A stretch of DNA of 64,000 bases, from positions 170,543-234,542 of the forward strand of contig NZ_NWVC01000005.1 in assembly GCF_002374855.1 (NCBI RefSeq), read 5' to 3'. The DNA comes from Sphingomonas adhaesiva. GTDB taxonomy: Bacteria; Pseudomonadota; Alphaproteobacteria; Sphingomonadales; Sphingomonadaceae. The number at the start of each line of letters is the position of its first letter. Within the stretch, counting starts at the first letter, position 1. The notes beneath the pieces are model-generated. The model was not told the DNA's origin, made no database searches, and worked only from the letters and a program-made list of their open reading frames with translations. The position numbers and the translations under genes are program-made. Below, piece by piece: positions 25,908 through 34,457 of the stretch.

Positions 25908-26860
25908 CGCTGCGGCGGCGGGGGCATGCCGTTGGCGAACCCCCAGATCGCCGGGCCGAGGAAGTCGAGCGGCCCGCGCGCATAGTCGCCCTCCCGCATC
26001 GCCTGTCGCGCCAGCACCCGGCGGTCCTGTTGCAGGATCGGCCAGTGGACGGCGGTGAGCAGCCAGCGCTTCACCGCCGCCGGGATCGCCCCGCGCGGGG
26101 TCGCGAAATGCGCGTAGGGGCGCGTCACGGTGGCGCTTTCGGGGACGAACACCACCGCGATCGACAGCGTCGGGCCATGGCGGCCGGTAAAGGCGACCTC
26201 GCCGATCGTCGGGGGGTGGAGGCGGCCGATGCTGGTGCCGCGATGCCCCTCCAGCAGGCGCGGCAGCAGCCCGGTGGCGCGCGCATCCTCGACATAGCGG
26301 GCGTGCGCGCCGGTCGCGTCGACGGTCACCTCGACCCGCGCCGGGCGGCGGCGGTGCGGCGCGCGGACCAGCCAGGGGTGGACATGGTGCGGATGCGCGG
26401 GGTCGAGATGGTTTTCCAGCGCGTCCAGCACGCGTGCGGTCGACGCGCGCGGCGCCCACCAGAAGCGGTCGAGCGTATCGTCCTCCATCACCGCGGGCAG
26501 GCGGGGGAAGGGGCCGTCGCCCAGCGTCGTCCACACCAGCCCGCCCGCCACGCGCACCGGCAGCGTGGCGGCCGCGATGTCGGGGACGGTGCGCGCGCCG
26601 GGCACCGCGCGGCATCGCCCGTCCGCGCCGAACGCCCAGCCGTGATAGGGGCAGACGATCGCGCCGCCCTGCACGCGCCCCGCCGACAGCGGCATCGCGC
26701 GGTGCGGGCAGCGATCGCGCATCACCACCGGCCCGCCATCGGCGGCGAACACGACCAGCGGCACGTCCATCAGCCGCCGCGCGATCGGTCGCGTGCCCAG
26801 CCGCGCGGCGAGCGCGACCGGGTGCCAGCCGGCGGCGATGGCGGCGGGCCAGCCGCTCAC
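25883..26860 (-). CDS. Rieske 2Fe-2S oxygenase, alpha-subunit type
   Basis: The 325-aa product starts with a Rieske domain: DRCPHRAMPLSAG and CPYHGWAFG give ligands Cys51, His53, Cys70 and His73. The C-terminal catalytic domain has LENHLDPAHPHHVHP, the mononuclear-iron His/Asp motif of vanillate-demethylase/PaO-type monooxygenases. It would hydroxylate or demethylate a cluster product at the cytoplasmic face. Start is GTG with GTGA overlap to the upstream GNAT-like gene. It is the last gene of the minus-strand biosynthetic run. No dedicated reductase is adjacent. Confidence 0.85.
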   Translation of the reverse strand: MSGWPAAIAAGWHPVALAARLGTRPIARRLMDVPLVVFAADGGPVVMRDRCPHRAMPLSAGRVQGGAIVCPYHGWAFGADGRCRAVPGARTVPDIAAATLPVRVAGGLVWTTLGDGPFPRLPAVMEDDTLDRFWWAPRASTARVLDALENHLDPAHPHHVHPWLVRAPHRRRPARVEVTVDATGAHARYVEDARATGLLPRLLEGHRGTSIGRLHPPTIGEVAFTGRHGPTLSIAVVFVPESATVTRPYAHFATPRGAIPAAVKRWLLTAVHWPILQQDRRVLARQAMREGDYARGPLDFLGPAIWGFANGMPPPPQRYTADMLL

Positions 26861-27966
26861 CAGCCGTGGCGCCGCATCATCGGCACCGCGACGCGTTCCA
26901 GCGCCGCGGCGAGCGCGCGGATCGCCAGCGCGCGCGGGCGCGACAAATGCGCGACGTGCATCGCATGATATTCGATTACTCCGCGCGCGCCGCGCAGCCG
27001 CTTGAAATGCGCGGCGCCCGCCGATCCGTGCAGCCGCCAGCCGCGCTCCATCGCCATCGTCATGAACATCCAGGAGGCGAGCCGGTAGAGGCCCGCTGCG
27101 GCCGGGAAGCGGCGATCATAGCCGACCACGGGCGGCGTCGCGACCCCGGCGCGCGCCATCATCCCCGCCACCGCCAGCACGCGCCCGTCGCCCGTGCGCG
27201 CGACGCGATAGTCGATCGACCCGCCGGCCATGGTCGCGGCAACGAAGCGGGGGGTGAACACCGGGTTGAGCGCGCTGTACTTGCCGACATACAGCTGGTG
27301 ATAGAGGTCCGCGATCCGCGCGGCATCGCCCGCGCGGGCGGGCTCGATCGCCAGCCCGCTGCGCGCCACCAGCCGCCGGTCGTTGGCGAAGGCGTTGCGC
27401 GGGCGCCAGTCGCGCGCCGGATCGTCGACCACCCACACCTGCCGCGACGGCACCATCACCCAGCCGTCGGCGCGCGCCGCGCGCGCCAGCGCGGGTGACG
27501 ACCAGTCGTCGACCGACCGGATCGCCAGCACGTGATCGGGAAAGCGATCCGCCAGGAGCGCGCGGATCGCGGGCAGGTCGGCCCCGTCCCAGGCTCCATG
27601 CAAATTCGTCGACAGCAGCCAGTTGTCGACATGGACGATGCGGTCGATCCGCGCCGCGCCCAGCATCGCATCGACCCCGGCCAGCAGCGCGCGCAGCGCC
27701 GCCGCCCCGCGTACGCCCATGATCGCCAGTTCGGCGCGCGCATAATCGACATAGGCGGCGCGCGGGGTGCAGACATAGCTGTCGCCGCGCGCGCCGTGGT
27801 TGATCGTCACCGGCAGGACGCGCCCGGCGCGGTTCAGCGCGCACCATTCGGTCGTGACATTGGCGATGTGCGCGGGCACGTCGGCCAGCATCGCGATATA
27901 GGCGCGCTCCGCCGCTGGCGTATCGCCCCAGGGCGCGTCCGGGGCGGCGGGATCGAACAGGATCAT
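26857..27966 (-). CDS. GNAT-superfamily-like protein
   Basis: The 369-aa product has an N-terminal domain (1-185) with repeated acyltransferase-like secondary structure, including YVDYARAELAIMG and DNWLLSTNLHGAW, and a C-terminal half with a GNAT-like core (AGDAARIADLYHQLYVGKYSALNPVFT and DGRVLAVAGMMARAG). I recognise the overall double-GNAT look but not the substrate. Within the cluster it could transfer an acyl group to an amino acid, as in aminoacyl/N-acyl pathways. ATGA overlap with the ATP-grasp gene before it and GTGA with the Rieske gene after it. Confidence 0.6.
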   Translation of the reverse strand: MILFDPAAPDAPWGDTPAAERAYIAMLADVPAHIANVTTEWCALNRAGRVLPVTINHGARGDSYVCTPRAAYVDYARAELAIMGVRGAAALRALLAGVDAMLGAARIDRIVHVDNWLLSTNLHGAWDGADLPAIRALLADRFPDHVLAIRSVDDWSSPALARAARADGWVMVPSRQVWVVDDPARDWRPRNAFANDRRLVARSGLAIEPARAGDAARIADLYHQLYVGKYSALNPVFTPRFVAATMAGGSIDYRVARTGDGRVLAVAGMMARAGVATPPVVGYDRRFPAAAGLYRLASWMFMTMAMERGWRLHGSAGAAHFKRLRGARGVIEYHAMHVAHLSRPRALAIRALAAALERVAVPMMRRHGW

Positions 27967-29105
27967 GCGATCGGCCCGCCGTTCCATTCGATATCGGCGG
28001 TGGTCTGGCGCGTCGGGCTGCGCCGGCGTGTCAGCCCCAAAGCGGCGAAGCGCGCCGCATCGACCAGCGCGCCCGCCGCGGGCCAGCGGTCGCCGGGGCG
28101 GGTGATCGCGTCGCGCCCGGCGTGCCACTGGTCGCGCAGCGCGCGCCAGCGCCCGCCGGCGAGCGCGGCGGGCGCGCCGAGCAGCGCCATCGCGGGCGCC
28201 AGGTGGCGACGCGTGCCGGGGGCGGGGGGCGGCACCGTTTCGCCCAGGATCGCCAGCGCCAGCGCGGTGCCGTCGAACAGATGCACCCCGCTGACCGCGC
28301 GCGGATTGCATTCGATCGGCACCGCCGCGCCGTCCGGCGTGCGGATCAGGTCGAACGACAGGTGCCCGGTCGCGCCGGTCGCGCCCGCGATGCGCCGCGC
28401 CATGTCGATCGCGGGGGGCCAATCGACCGCGTCGAACGCATAGGCCGCCGATCGCCCGTGGCGCCATGCGGGGCGGTAAAGCGCGTGCGCGGTGACGCGA
28501 CCGGCGTGCGCGGCGGTCCACAGGCACAGTTCCTCCCCCGCGACGAACGCCTGCGCGACCCAGCGGTGTGTCGGCGACGGGCGCAGCCGCGCAACGGTGC
28601 GCGGTGACGGGCGGATCAGCGCGGCGGCGGCGAAGCGCGAGAATTCGGGCTTCAGCACGATCCGGTCGAGCGGCAGCGCCGCCAGCGCGGCGGGATCGTC
28701 GATCGCGTGCGTGTCGGGCATCGTCACCCCGGCGGCGCGCGCCACGTCGGCGAACAGCGCCTTCGAATGGAGCCGGCGCAGCAGGTCGGGGGGCGGGGCG
28801 AAGACGCGCACCGCCGGCGCGGCGGCGGCGATGTAGAACACCTCCTCGCACGTCGGCACGATCAGCGCCGCGCCGGTCGCCTCCACCAGCCGCGCCAGCG
28901 CGGTGCGGAACGCGGCGAAGGCAGTGCGCGGCGGGGGCAGGCGGTGGACGGCGAAGGCGGGGCGCGACCAGCGGGCGGCCATGGCGGGGACGCTGTCGGC
29001 CAGATGCACCGCCCAGCCGAGCGCGCGGAACGAGCGCGCGATATCGAGCGCGACCGGCGCGCGCGCGCCGGTGACGATGACCGTGCCCGGCACGATTCCG
29101 GTCAC
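27963..29105 (-). CDS. ATP-grasp enzyme
   Basis: The 380-aa product begins with a dinucleotide-like fold (TVIVTGARAPVALDIARSFR), followed by an ATP-grasp domain with the nucleotide-binding Lys in DRIVLKPEFSRFA and the metal-binding end VPIECNPRAVSGVHLFDG. ATP-grasp enzymes join a carboxylate to an amine or thiol through an acyl phosphate, so this one may couple an amino acid to the ketosynthase-derived product. GTG start overlaps the MBL-hydrolase stop (GTGA), and its stop overlaps the GNAT-like gene. Confidence 0.8.
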   Translation of the reverse strand: MTGIVPGTVIVTGARAPVALDIARSFRALGWAVHLADSVPAMAARWSRPAFAVHRLPPPRTAFAAFRTALARLVEATGAALIVPTCEEVFYIAAAAPAVRVFAPPPDLLRRLHSKALFADVARAAGVTMPDTHAIDDPAALAALPLDRIVLKPEFSRFAAAALIRPSPRTVARLRPSPTHRWVAQAFVAGEELCLWTAAHAGRVTAHALYRPAWRHGRSAAYAFDAVDWPPAIDMARRIAGATGATGHLSFDLIRTPDGAAVPIECNPRAVSGVHLFDGTALALAILGETVPPPAPGTRRHLAPAMALLGAPAALAGGRWRALRDQWHAGRDAITRPGDRWPAAGALVDAARFAALGLTRRRSPTRQTTADIEWNGGPIA

Positions 29106-29920
29106 AGCCCGGCGGCGCACTCGGCGCAATGCGACGGCGTCAGCCGCACGTCGGGATTGCGGCGGTGGAGCAGGTGCAGCTTGTGAAGCGTCGCGCGCCC
29201 GGCGGCGGCATCGCCCAGCAGCCGCGCGGTCAGCAGCGGCGGGGGCGTGTCGGTGCGGATCGCCGCGCTGGACCAGGCAGCGTCGGCGACCAGGAAATGC
29301 CAGCCGGCATCCTCGCGCACGAACAGCCCCCAATGGCCGGGGCAATGGCCGGGCAGCGGCACCATCAGCAGCGATCCGTCGCCCAGCAGGTCGCGCGCAT
29401 CGGCAAAGGGCGCGGCATCGTCGGGCAGCGCGGTGGCGGGTGCATCCTCGAACCAGCGCATCCGCGCTTCCATGCCGGGCGGCGCCAGCGCGCGCAGCAT
29501 CCCGCCGCGCACCGCGGTGAAGCGGCTGCCGCGGTGCAGCGCGGCCCATCCGGCGCGCGCGGCGTGAAGCGTGGCGCGCGGAAAGCGATGCGTCCCCGCC
29601 ATGTGATCGGCATGGAAATGCGACAGGATCAGGTGGCGCACGTCGTCGGCGGCGATGCCGTGCGCGGCGAGTTGATCGGCCAGCGCCTCCCCCGGGGCCA
29701 GATGCGGCGGGGTGGCCCAGCGGTACAGCCGTTCGGGGAACGGGCGTGTCGCGGCGAGGAAGGCGGGATCGTAGCCGGTATCGAACAGGATCGCGCCGTC
29801 GTCCGGGTGGCGGATCAGGAAGGCGAGCGCGGGGAAGTCGACCGGCGCCCAGCGTCCGCCGCGGATCGTCATCGCCTGCGGATGGCGGCAGTGGCCGACG
29901 CGGAACGCGCGGACGCTCAC
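29102..29920 (-). CDS. MBL-fold metallo-hydrolase
   Basis: The 272-aa product has the metallo-beta-lactamase motif LSHFHADHMAG (His101, His103, Asp105, His106), then LPGHCPGHWG and VADAAW supplying the third His and bridging Asp. It resembles lactonase/thioesterase-like members. In a ketosynthase cluster such an enzyme often releases or cyclises the product; quorum-signal degradation is an alternative. I prefer the GTG at 29920, which gives the GTGA overlap with the SDR gene seen at most junctions here; an ATG at 29929 adds three residues. Confidence 0.82.
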   Translation of the reverse strand: MSVRAFRVGHCRHPQAMTIRGGRWAPVDFPALAFLIRHPDDGAILFDTGYDPAFLAATRPFPERLYRWATPPHLAPGEALADQLAAHGIAADDVRHLILSHFHADHMAGTHRFPRATLHAARAGWAALHRGSRFTAVRGGMLRALAPPGMEARMRWFEDAPATALPDDAAPFADARDLLGDGSLLMVPLPGHCPGHWGLFVREDAGWHFLVADAAWSSAAIRTDTPPPLLTARLLGDAAAGRATLHKLHLLHRRNPDVRLTPSHCAECAAGL

Positions 29921-30861
29921 CGCGCGCATCGGGCATCCAACGCGTGGTCGATCGCGTCCTCCGGCGTGATCGCGGGCGCCCAGCCGAGCACGGCGCGCGC
30001 GTGCGACAGGTTGAAGGTGCGCGACCAGCCGAGCGCGGCGACGGTGTAGCGGGTCAGCAGCGGCTCGCGCCCGGTCACGTGCGCGGCGCCCTCCAGCACC
30101 GCCGCGCCCGCCATTGCCACAGGACGCGGCAGCGCGACGATACGGACCGGGCGCGCCAGGCGCGCGGCGATCCGCTCCACGATCGCGCGGACGGTCAGCG
30201 CCGCGCCGCCCGACAGGTTCGCGGTGGTCGGGGGCGCGTCGGCGGCGGCGATCAGCGCGGCGGCGACGTCGCGCACGTCGGTCAGCTCCACCAGCGCGCG
30301 GCCCCCCGCGGGCAGCGGCACCCGCCCGCGCGCGACGGCGCGCAACAGCCGGGGCAGCAGGACCGTGTCGTGCGGGCCGACGATCGCGTGCGGGCGCAGG
30401 ATGGTGGCGGGGATGCCGGCGTCGCGCACCACCTGTTCGGCCTGCCACTTGGTCGCGGCATAGGCATTGGCGAAGCGTGGGGCGGGGGCGTCGCGCTCGG
30501 TAATCCCCATGCGGTCGGCGGTGGTGACGTAGATCGACGGGGTGGAGACGTGGACGAAGCGACGGCACCCGGCGTCGCGCGCCGCCGCCGCCAGCCGCCG
30601 GGTCGCGTCGTGATTGATCGCCGCGAACGCCGCGCGCGGCCCCCAGGGCGACGACCGCGCGGCAAGGTGGAAGACGGTGTCGACACCCGCGCACAGGCCG
30701 GGGGGTAGCGGCTGCGTCAGGTCGAGCGGCAGGATATCGCGATCCTCCCCACCCGGCGTGCGCCCGGTCGCGCGCACCCGCCACCCGTGTGCGGCGAGCA
30801 GCGGCACCAGCGTGCGCCCGACCCCGCCGGTCGCGCCGGTGACGAGCGCGACGCGCGTCAC
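29917..30861 (-). CDS. NAD(P)-dependent epimerase/dehydratase-type reductase (extended SDR)
   Basis: The 314-aa product has the nucleotide-binding TGATGGVGRTL (about residues 8-18), a Ser/Thr at HVSTPSI (about 105-110) and the catalytic pair Tyr134-Lys138 (YAATK). It resembles the extended-SDR branch that includes OleD and 3-beta-hydroxysteroid dehydrogenases, which reduce a beta-keto group. Directly after a ketosynthase III gene, reducing the condensed beta-keto product is the natural guess. GTG start, GTGA overlap with the ketosynthase gene. Confidence 0.85.
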   Translation of the reverse strand: MTRVALVTGATGGVGRTLVPLLAAHGWRVRATGRTPGGEDRDILPLDLTQPLPPGLCAGVDTVFHLAARSSPWGPRAAFAAINHDATRRLAAAARDAGCRRFVHVSTPSIYVTTADRMGITERDAPAPRFANAYAATKWQAEQVVRDAGIPATILRPHAIVGPHDTVLLPRLLRAVARGRVPLPAGGRALVELTDVRDVAAALIAAADAPPTTANLSGGAALTVRAIVERIAARLARPVRIVALPRPVAMAGAAVLEGAAHVTGREPLLTRYTVAALGWSRTFNLSHARAVLGWAPAITPEDAIDHALDARCAR

Positions 30862-31775
30862 CAGCGGATCACTATGCCGCCCAGCCCGATGCCGGCGGCG
30901 CTGCCGATCAGCAGGACGTGGGCGCCGGGCACCAGCCGCCCGGTGGTGCGCGCGACGTGCAGCGCGTGCGGCAGGCTGCTGGCAACCTGGTTGCCGTGGC
31001 CGTCGAGGATGTCGACGATCCGCGCGGCATCGCCGCCGATCACGCGCGCCAGATGGCCGATCGCGGGGCGGCTGGCCTGATGCGGCACGATGACGTCGAT
31101 CGCGTCGCGCGTGACGCCCGCGGCATCCAGCAGCCGATCGAGGAACGCCGGGAACAGCCGCGCGGTGGCGCGGTACAGCGCCGGGCCGTTCATGCGGAAA
31201 CGCGCCGCGTCGCGGAAGGCGGCGGGATCGGCGAACGGATCGACGCGGGTGCCCCCGGCGGCGAGCGTGCACAGATCGGCATGGTCGCCCCAGCTTTCGA
31301 ACCGGCTGGCGAGCAGCCGCTGCGTGCCCCCGGCGGCGACCGCCAGCGCGGCGGCGCCATCGCCGAAGATTGCGGCGGTGGCATGGTCGGCCGGGTCGAT
31401 CGCGCGGCGCGGCAGGTCGGCGCTGGCGATCAGCACCCGCCGCCAGCGTCCCGCGGCGATCCCCATCAGCGCGACGTCCAGCGCGACCAGCGCCGACAGG
31501 CACGTGGCGTTGACGTCGAACGCCGCCCCGCCGTGCGCGCCGATGCCCAGCCGGCGCTGGATCAGAGTCGCGGTGCCGGGAATCGGCTGTTCCATGACGC
31601 TGGACGCGCCGATCAGCACATCGACGTCGCGCGCCGCCCAGCCGGCGTCGCCGAGCGCGTCGCGTGCGGCCAGCGACGCCATGCCGGAGGTCGTATCGTC
31701 CGCGCCGGCGAGCGGCCGGCCTGCCGCGCATCGGGGCGGAAGATGGACGCCGGTCCCGGCGAGCGCGAAGGTCAT
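30858..31775 (-). CDS. 3-oxoacyl-ACP synthase III-like ketosynthase
   Basis: The 305-aa product is a KAS III (FabH/OleA-like) thiolase-fold enzyme with the full catalytic triad: Cys92 in NATCLSAL, His232 in VPHQASRP and Asn262 in DGHGNQVASS. It carries out a decarboxylative or head-to-head Claisen condensation of acyl thioesters. Slightly shorter than FabH (about 317 aa). It is the first gene of the minus-strand biosynthetic run; the ATG at 31775 has no good Shine-Dalgarno. The 154 bases to the divergent lipase gene hold copy C of the regulatory element, so both directions could share control. Confidence 0.88.
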   Translation of the reverse strand: MTFALAGTGVHLPPRCAAGRPLAGADDTTSGMASLAARDALGDAGWAARDVDVLIGASSVMEQPIPGTATLIQRRLGIGAHGGAAFDVNATCLSALVALDVALMGIAAGRWRRVLIASADLPRRAIDPADHATAAIFGDGAAALAVAAGGTQRLLASRFESWGDHADLCTLAAGGTRVDPFADPAAFRDAARFRMNGPALYRATARLFPAFLDRLLDAAGVTRDAIDVIVPHQASRPAIGHLARVIGGDAARIVDILDGHGNQVASSLPHALHVARTTGRLVPGAHVLLIGSAAGIGLGGIVIRW

Positions 31776-31851
31776 GACCGCGCGACCATGGCCCGGTGCG
31801 CAGGGCCGGCGCAATCGGAAACGCCTGCGGGGGGCGGGGGCGGCGGCGCTC

Positions 31852-31870
31852 CTAGTCGATCCGATTATGG
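31852..31870 (+). promoter_or_regulatory. Near-palindromic element, copy C (CTAGTCG-ATC-CGATTATGG)
   Basis: This 19-base copy is 59 bases upstream of the lipase gene start at 31930 and 76 bases upstream of the divergent ketosynthase gene. It matches copy B at 17 of 19 positions; both differences fall in the 3-base spacer between half-sites. Confidence 0.65.
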
Positions 31871-31929
31871 TTCGGCGCGCGCCCGCATGGGAAACGGCGG
31901 ACCATGTCGGTGATGCCGCAGGAGGAAGG

Positions 31930-33630
31930 ATGATGGTCGATTCGGTCCAGCGGGCAGCGCCCACGCCGCTATCGTCGCCATCGCTGGCCGGCGCGTCCGC
32001 GGGGGCGACGGCGGCGAACCGGTATGCCGCGGGCTGGAATCCGCCCGCGCCGCCACCCCCGCCCCCGCCCCCGCCTCCTCCGCCGCCCCCGCCCGAGCCG
32101 CGCGGCTTCCTCGACCGGCTGGGCAGCGCGATCAGCAACGGCGACGTGCGCGACGTCGCCAGCACGGTACGCGACGGGATCGGCGACGCGACCGAGGCGG
32201 GCCGCAACGGTATCACCAGCGCGGTCAACTGGACCGGCAGCCAGATCGGCAACGCCGCCGATGCCGCACGCAGCCACATCACCGGCGACGACGTGCTGTC
32301 GCAGGGGTTGCGCGGGGCGATCACCAACGCCGAATCGATCACGCGCTTCCAGGTGGGCTTCACCGGCGGCGTGCTGCGCGAGGGCGTCGGGTTGCTCGGC
32401 ACCGTCGGGCAGCTGAGCGTGACCGCATCCGAATTGCAGGTATCGGCCGAGGCGCGGCAGGAACTGGCGAGCAACGTCGTCGGCGCGGTCGGCAATGCCG
32501 CCGACGCGACCGGCCGCTACATCGATTCGGCGGTTCACGATCCGTCGCGGATCGGCAGCGACCTGAGCCGCGCATGGGATGCGACCACCGATGCGGTGGG
32601 CGGCACGCTGGACCGTTATGGCCAGGCGATCGCGGAGGGACGCACCGAGGAGATCGGCATGGATGTCGGCACGGTCGCGACCTATGTCGTGCCGGTCGGC
32701 GGCGGGCCGGCGCGCGGGCTGCTGACCGCCGGGATGCGCGGCGCGGCGCGCGAGGGTGCCGAGGCGGTGGGATCGACCGTCGCGCGCGACGTCACGCGCC
32801 AGGCCGCGAACGACCTTGCCCCACCGCTGCGCGCCGCCAACGATGCCGCGCCGTCGCTGCGCGGGCCGCTGACCGATACGGTCGCGCCGCCGCCCCCGCC
32901 GGGCGCGCGCGGGCTGGCGACCCCGGACGTCCCGCCGTCGCCGCTGCACGCCAAGGCGCAGATGGCCGAGCATGTCTATGGCCGCGGCGACCTGCCGCCC
33001 GGGGTCAGCACGGTCACCGATGCGGGCGAGCTGCGCGCGCTGAACCTGACGCCCGAGATGCTCGATCGCGGCGCGTTTCATGCGGAGGTCTATCGCAACG
33101 GCCCGGCCGGATCGGGCGATTACACGATCGCGTTTCGCGGATCGGGGCCGACGCGCGCGGGCGACTGGGTCAGCAACGGGTTGCAGGGCGTCGGCCTGCC
33201 GTCGAACCATTATGCGCGTGCGCTGGAGATCGGGAAGTCGATCGCGCGCGTCGATCCGTCGATCAACGTCGATTTTGTCGGCCATTCGCTGGGCGGGGGG
33301 CTTGCCTCGCACGCCGCCAATGCCGCCGGGCGCGAGGCGACGACCTTCAACGCCGCGGGGCTGCACTTCATCTCGCGGTTGCAGGGGCAGGCGGTGGCGC
33401 GCGAGGCCGGGATCGCGCCGGGCCATGCCACGAATTACGCGGTGCCGGGCGAGATCCTGACCACTGCGCAGGAAAACCTGTGGCCGCTGACCCCGCGGGC
33501 GTTCGGCGACACGCAGCGGCTGCCGTCGGTGATACCGGAGGGCAAGACGGCGTGGGACCATTATGGCCCGCTGGCGCCGGTCAACCGTCATCTGATCGAC
33601 TGGGTGCTGGCCAGCACCGCGGGCCGGTAA
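31930..33630 (+). CDS. Candidate T3SS effector: polyproline plus C-terminal lipase domain
   Basis: The 566-aa protein has a Ser/Ala/Pro-rich, signal-peptide-free N-terminus (MMVDSVQRAAPTPLSSPSLA) like T3SS secretion signals, a run of 15 prolines (residues 41-55), a long Ala/Gly helical middle (60-260) recalling pre-toxin regions of polymorphic toxins, a second Pro-rich linker (about 285-320) and a class-3-like alpha/beta hydrolase domain (about 330-566). The domain has FVGHSLGGG (nucleophile Ser453) and a His in DWVLAS-preceding NRHLID. Strong GGAGGAAGG before tandem ATGs (31930/31933). Copy C of the shared element lies upstream. Probably a phospholipase acting in a target cell. Confidence 0.65.
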   Translation: MMVDSVQRAAPTPLSSPSLAGASAGATAANRYAAGWNPPAPPPPPPPPPPPPPPPEPRGFLDRLGSAISNGDVRDVASTVRDGIGDATEAGRNGITSAVNWTGSQIGNAADAARSHITGDDVLSQGLRGAITNAESITRFQVGFTGGVLREGVGLLGTVGQLSVTASELQVSAEARQELASNVVGAVGNAADATGRYIDSAVHDPSRIGSDLSRAWDATTDAVGGTLDRYGQAIAEGRTEEIGMDVGTVATYVVPVGGGPARGLLTAGMRGAAREGAEAVGSTVARDVTRQAANDLAPPLRAANDAAPSLRGPLTDTVAPPPPPGARGLATPDVPPSPLHAKAQMAEHVYGRGDLPPGVSTVTDAGELRALNLTPEMLDRGAFHAEVYRNGPAGSGDYTIAFRGSGPTRAGDWVSNGLQGVGLPSNHYARALEIGKSIARVDPSINVDFVGHSLGGGLASHAANAAGREATTFNAAGLHFISRLQGQAVAREAGIAPGHATNYAVPGEILTTAQENLWPLTPRAFGDTQRLPSVIPEGKTAWDHYGPLAPVNRHLIDWVLASTAGR

Positions 33631-33700
33631 GCGCACGCCGCATCGCTTGACAGCACCGGAGCGCGCCGCGATGCCGCGGCAAAGGCCAGCGGAGCGCAGC

Positions 33701-34453
33701 ATGGACGGGATCGCCACGGACCGGTTTGTCGCAGGGGCCGACCTGCCCGATGCGCGCGCCTTGCGCGAGGCGCCGGGGCTGGGCGCATCGGGCCGCGACC
33801 TGATCGACGCGGTGCTGGCCGCGGACGTGCCGCGCGTGCGGTTCCTGATGGAGCGCGACCCGGCGCTGGCGCGGACCGCCGCGGACGGCCGGTCGCTGGC
33901 GGAAGTGGCGGTGGCCACCGGCGACGCGACGCTGCTGCGCGAGATACTGTCGCACGGCGTCGACCCGAATGGCGCGGGGGACGATGGCGCGCCGCTGATC
34001 CTGGCGCTGCACGCCACCGGGCCGGAGCTGGCCCATGTCCTGCTGGCCGAACATGGCGCGGCGCCGGCACCGGCGGGCGGGGTGCTGGAGCCGGTGCGCG
34101 CGGCGATCGCGCTGGAATCGGCGGCGGGGGTGCGGATGCTTCTGGACCACGGGTTGGACCCGAACGTGCGCGACACGCTGGACCGCCGGCCGCTGCACGT
34201 CGCGCTCGACATGGAGCGGTTCGCGATCGCCGAGCTGCTGCTGGCCGCCGGCGCCGATCCGTTCGCGATCGACGCGGGCGGCGCGAACCTCGCTTCGTCG
34301 CTGGCGATGCCGATGGTCACCGACGCGCCCGAGGAGGAAGCGGCGCGCGCGCGGCTGGCCGCCGGGCTGGCGCGGCTGGGCTGGCCGAAGCCGGCCCCGA
34401 CCCCGCGCGAGGTGCTGGCGCTGGCGGCGGACGGCCGCTGGCCGCCGCGCTAA
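33701..34453 (+). CDS. Ankyrin-repeat protein downstream of the lipase
   Basis: The 250-aa product has ankyrin repeats with the typical VRFLMERDPALARTAADGRS, LLREILSHGVDPN, VRMLLDHGLDPNVRDTLDRR and LLLAAGADPFAIDAGG units (about residues 35-205). It lacks a signal peptide. The ATG at 33701 has GGAG 7 bases upstream; an upstream ATG at 33647 is possible. It starts 70 bases after the lipase gene on the same strand. Ankyrin proteins paired with lipase toxins can act as immunity or chaperone-like partners, or be effectors themselves; which applies here is not shown. Confidence 0.8.
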   Translation: MDGIATDRFVAGADLPDARALREAPGLGASGRDLIDAVLAADVPRVRFLMERDPALARTAADGRSLAEVAVATGDATLLREILSHGVDPNGAGDDGAPLILALHATGPELAHVLLAEHGAAPAPAGGVLEPVRAAIALESAAGVRMLLDHGLDPNVRDTLDRRPLHVALDMERFAIAELLLAAGADPFAIDAGGANLASSLAMPMVTDAPEEEAARARLAAGLARLGWPKPAPTPREVLALAADGRWPPR

Positions 34454-34457
34454 TCCC

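Noticed and set aside
29102..29920. MBL-fold gene as a quorum-quenching lactonase
   Set aside because: The HxHxDH motif is shared by many hydrolases; its coupling to ketosynthase and SDR genes favours a biosynthetic role.
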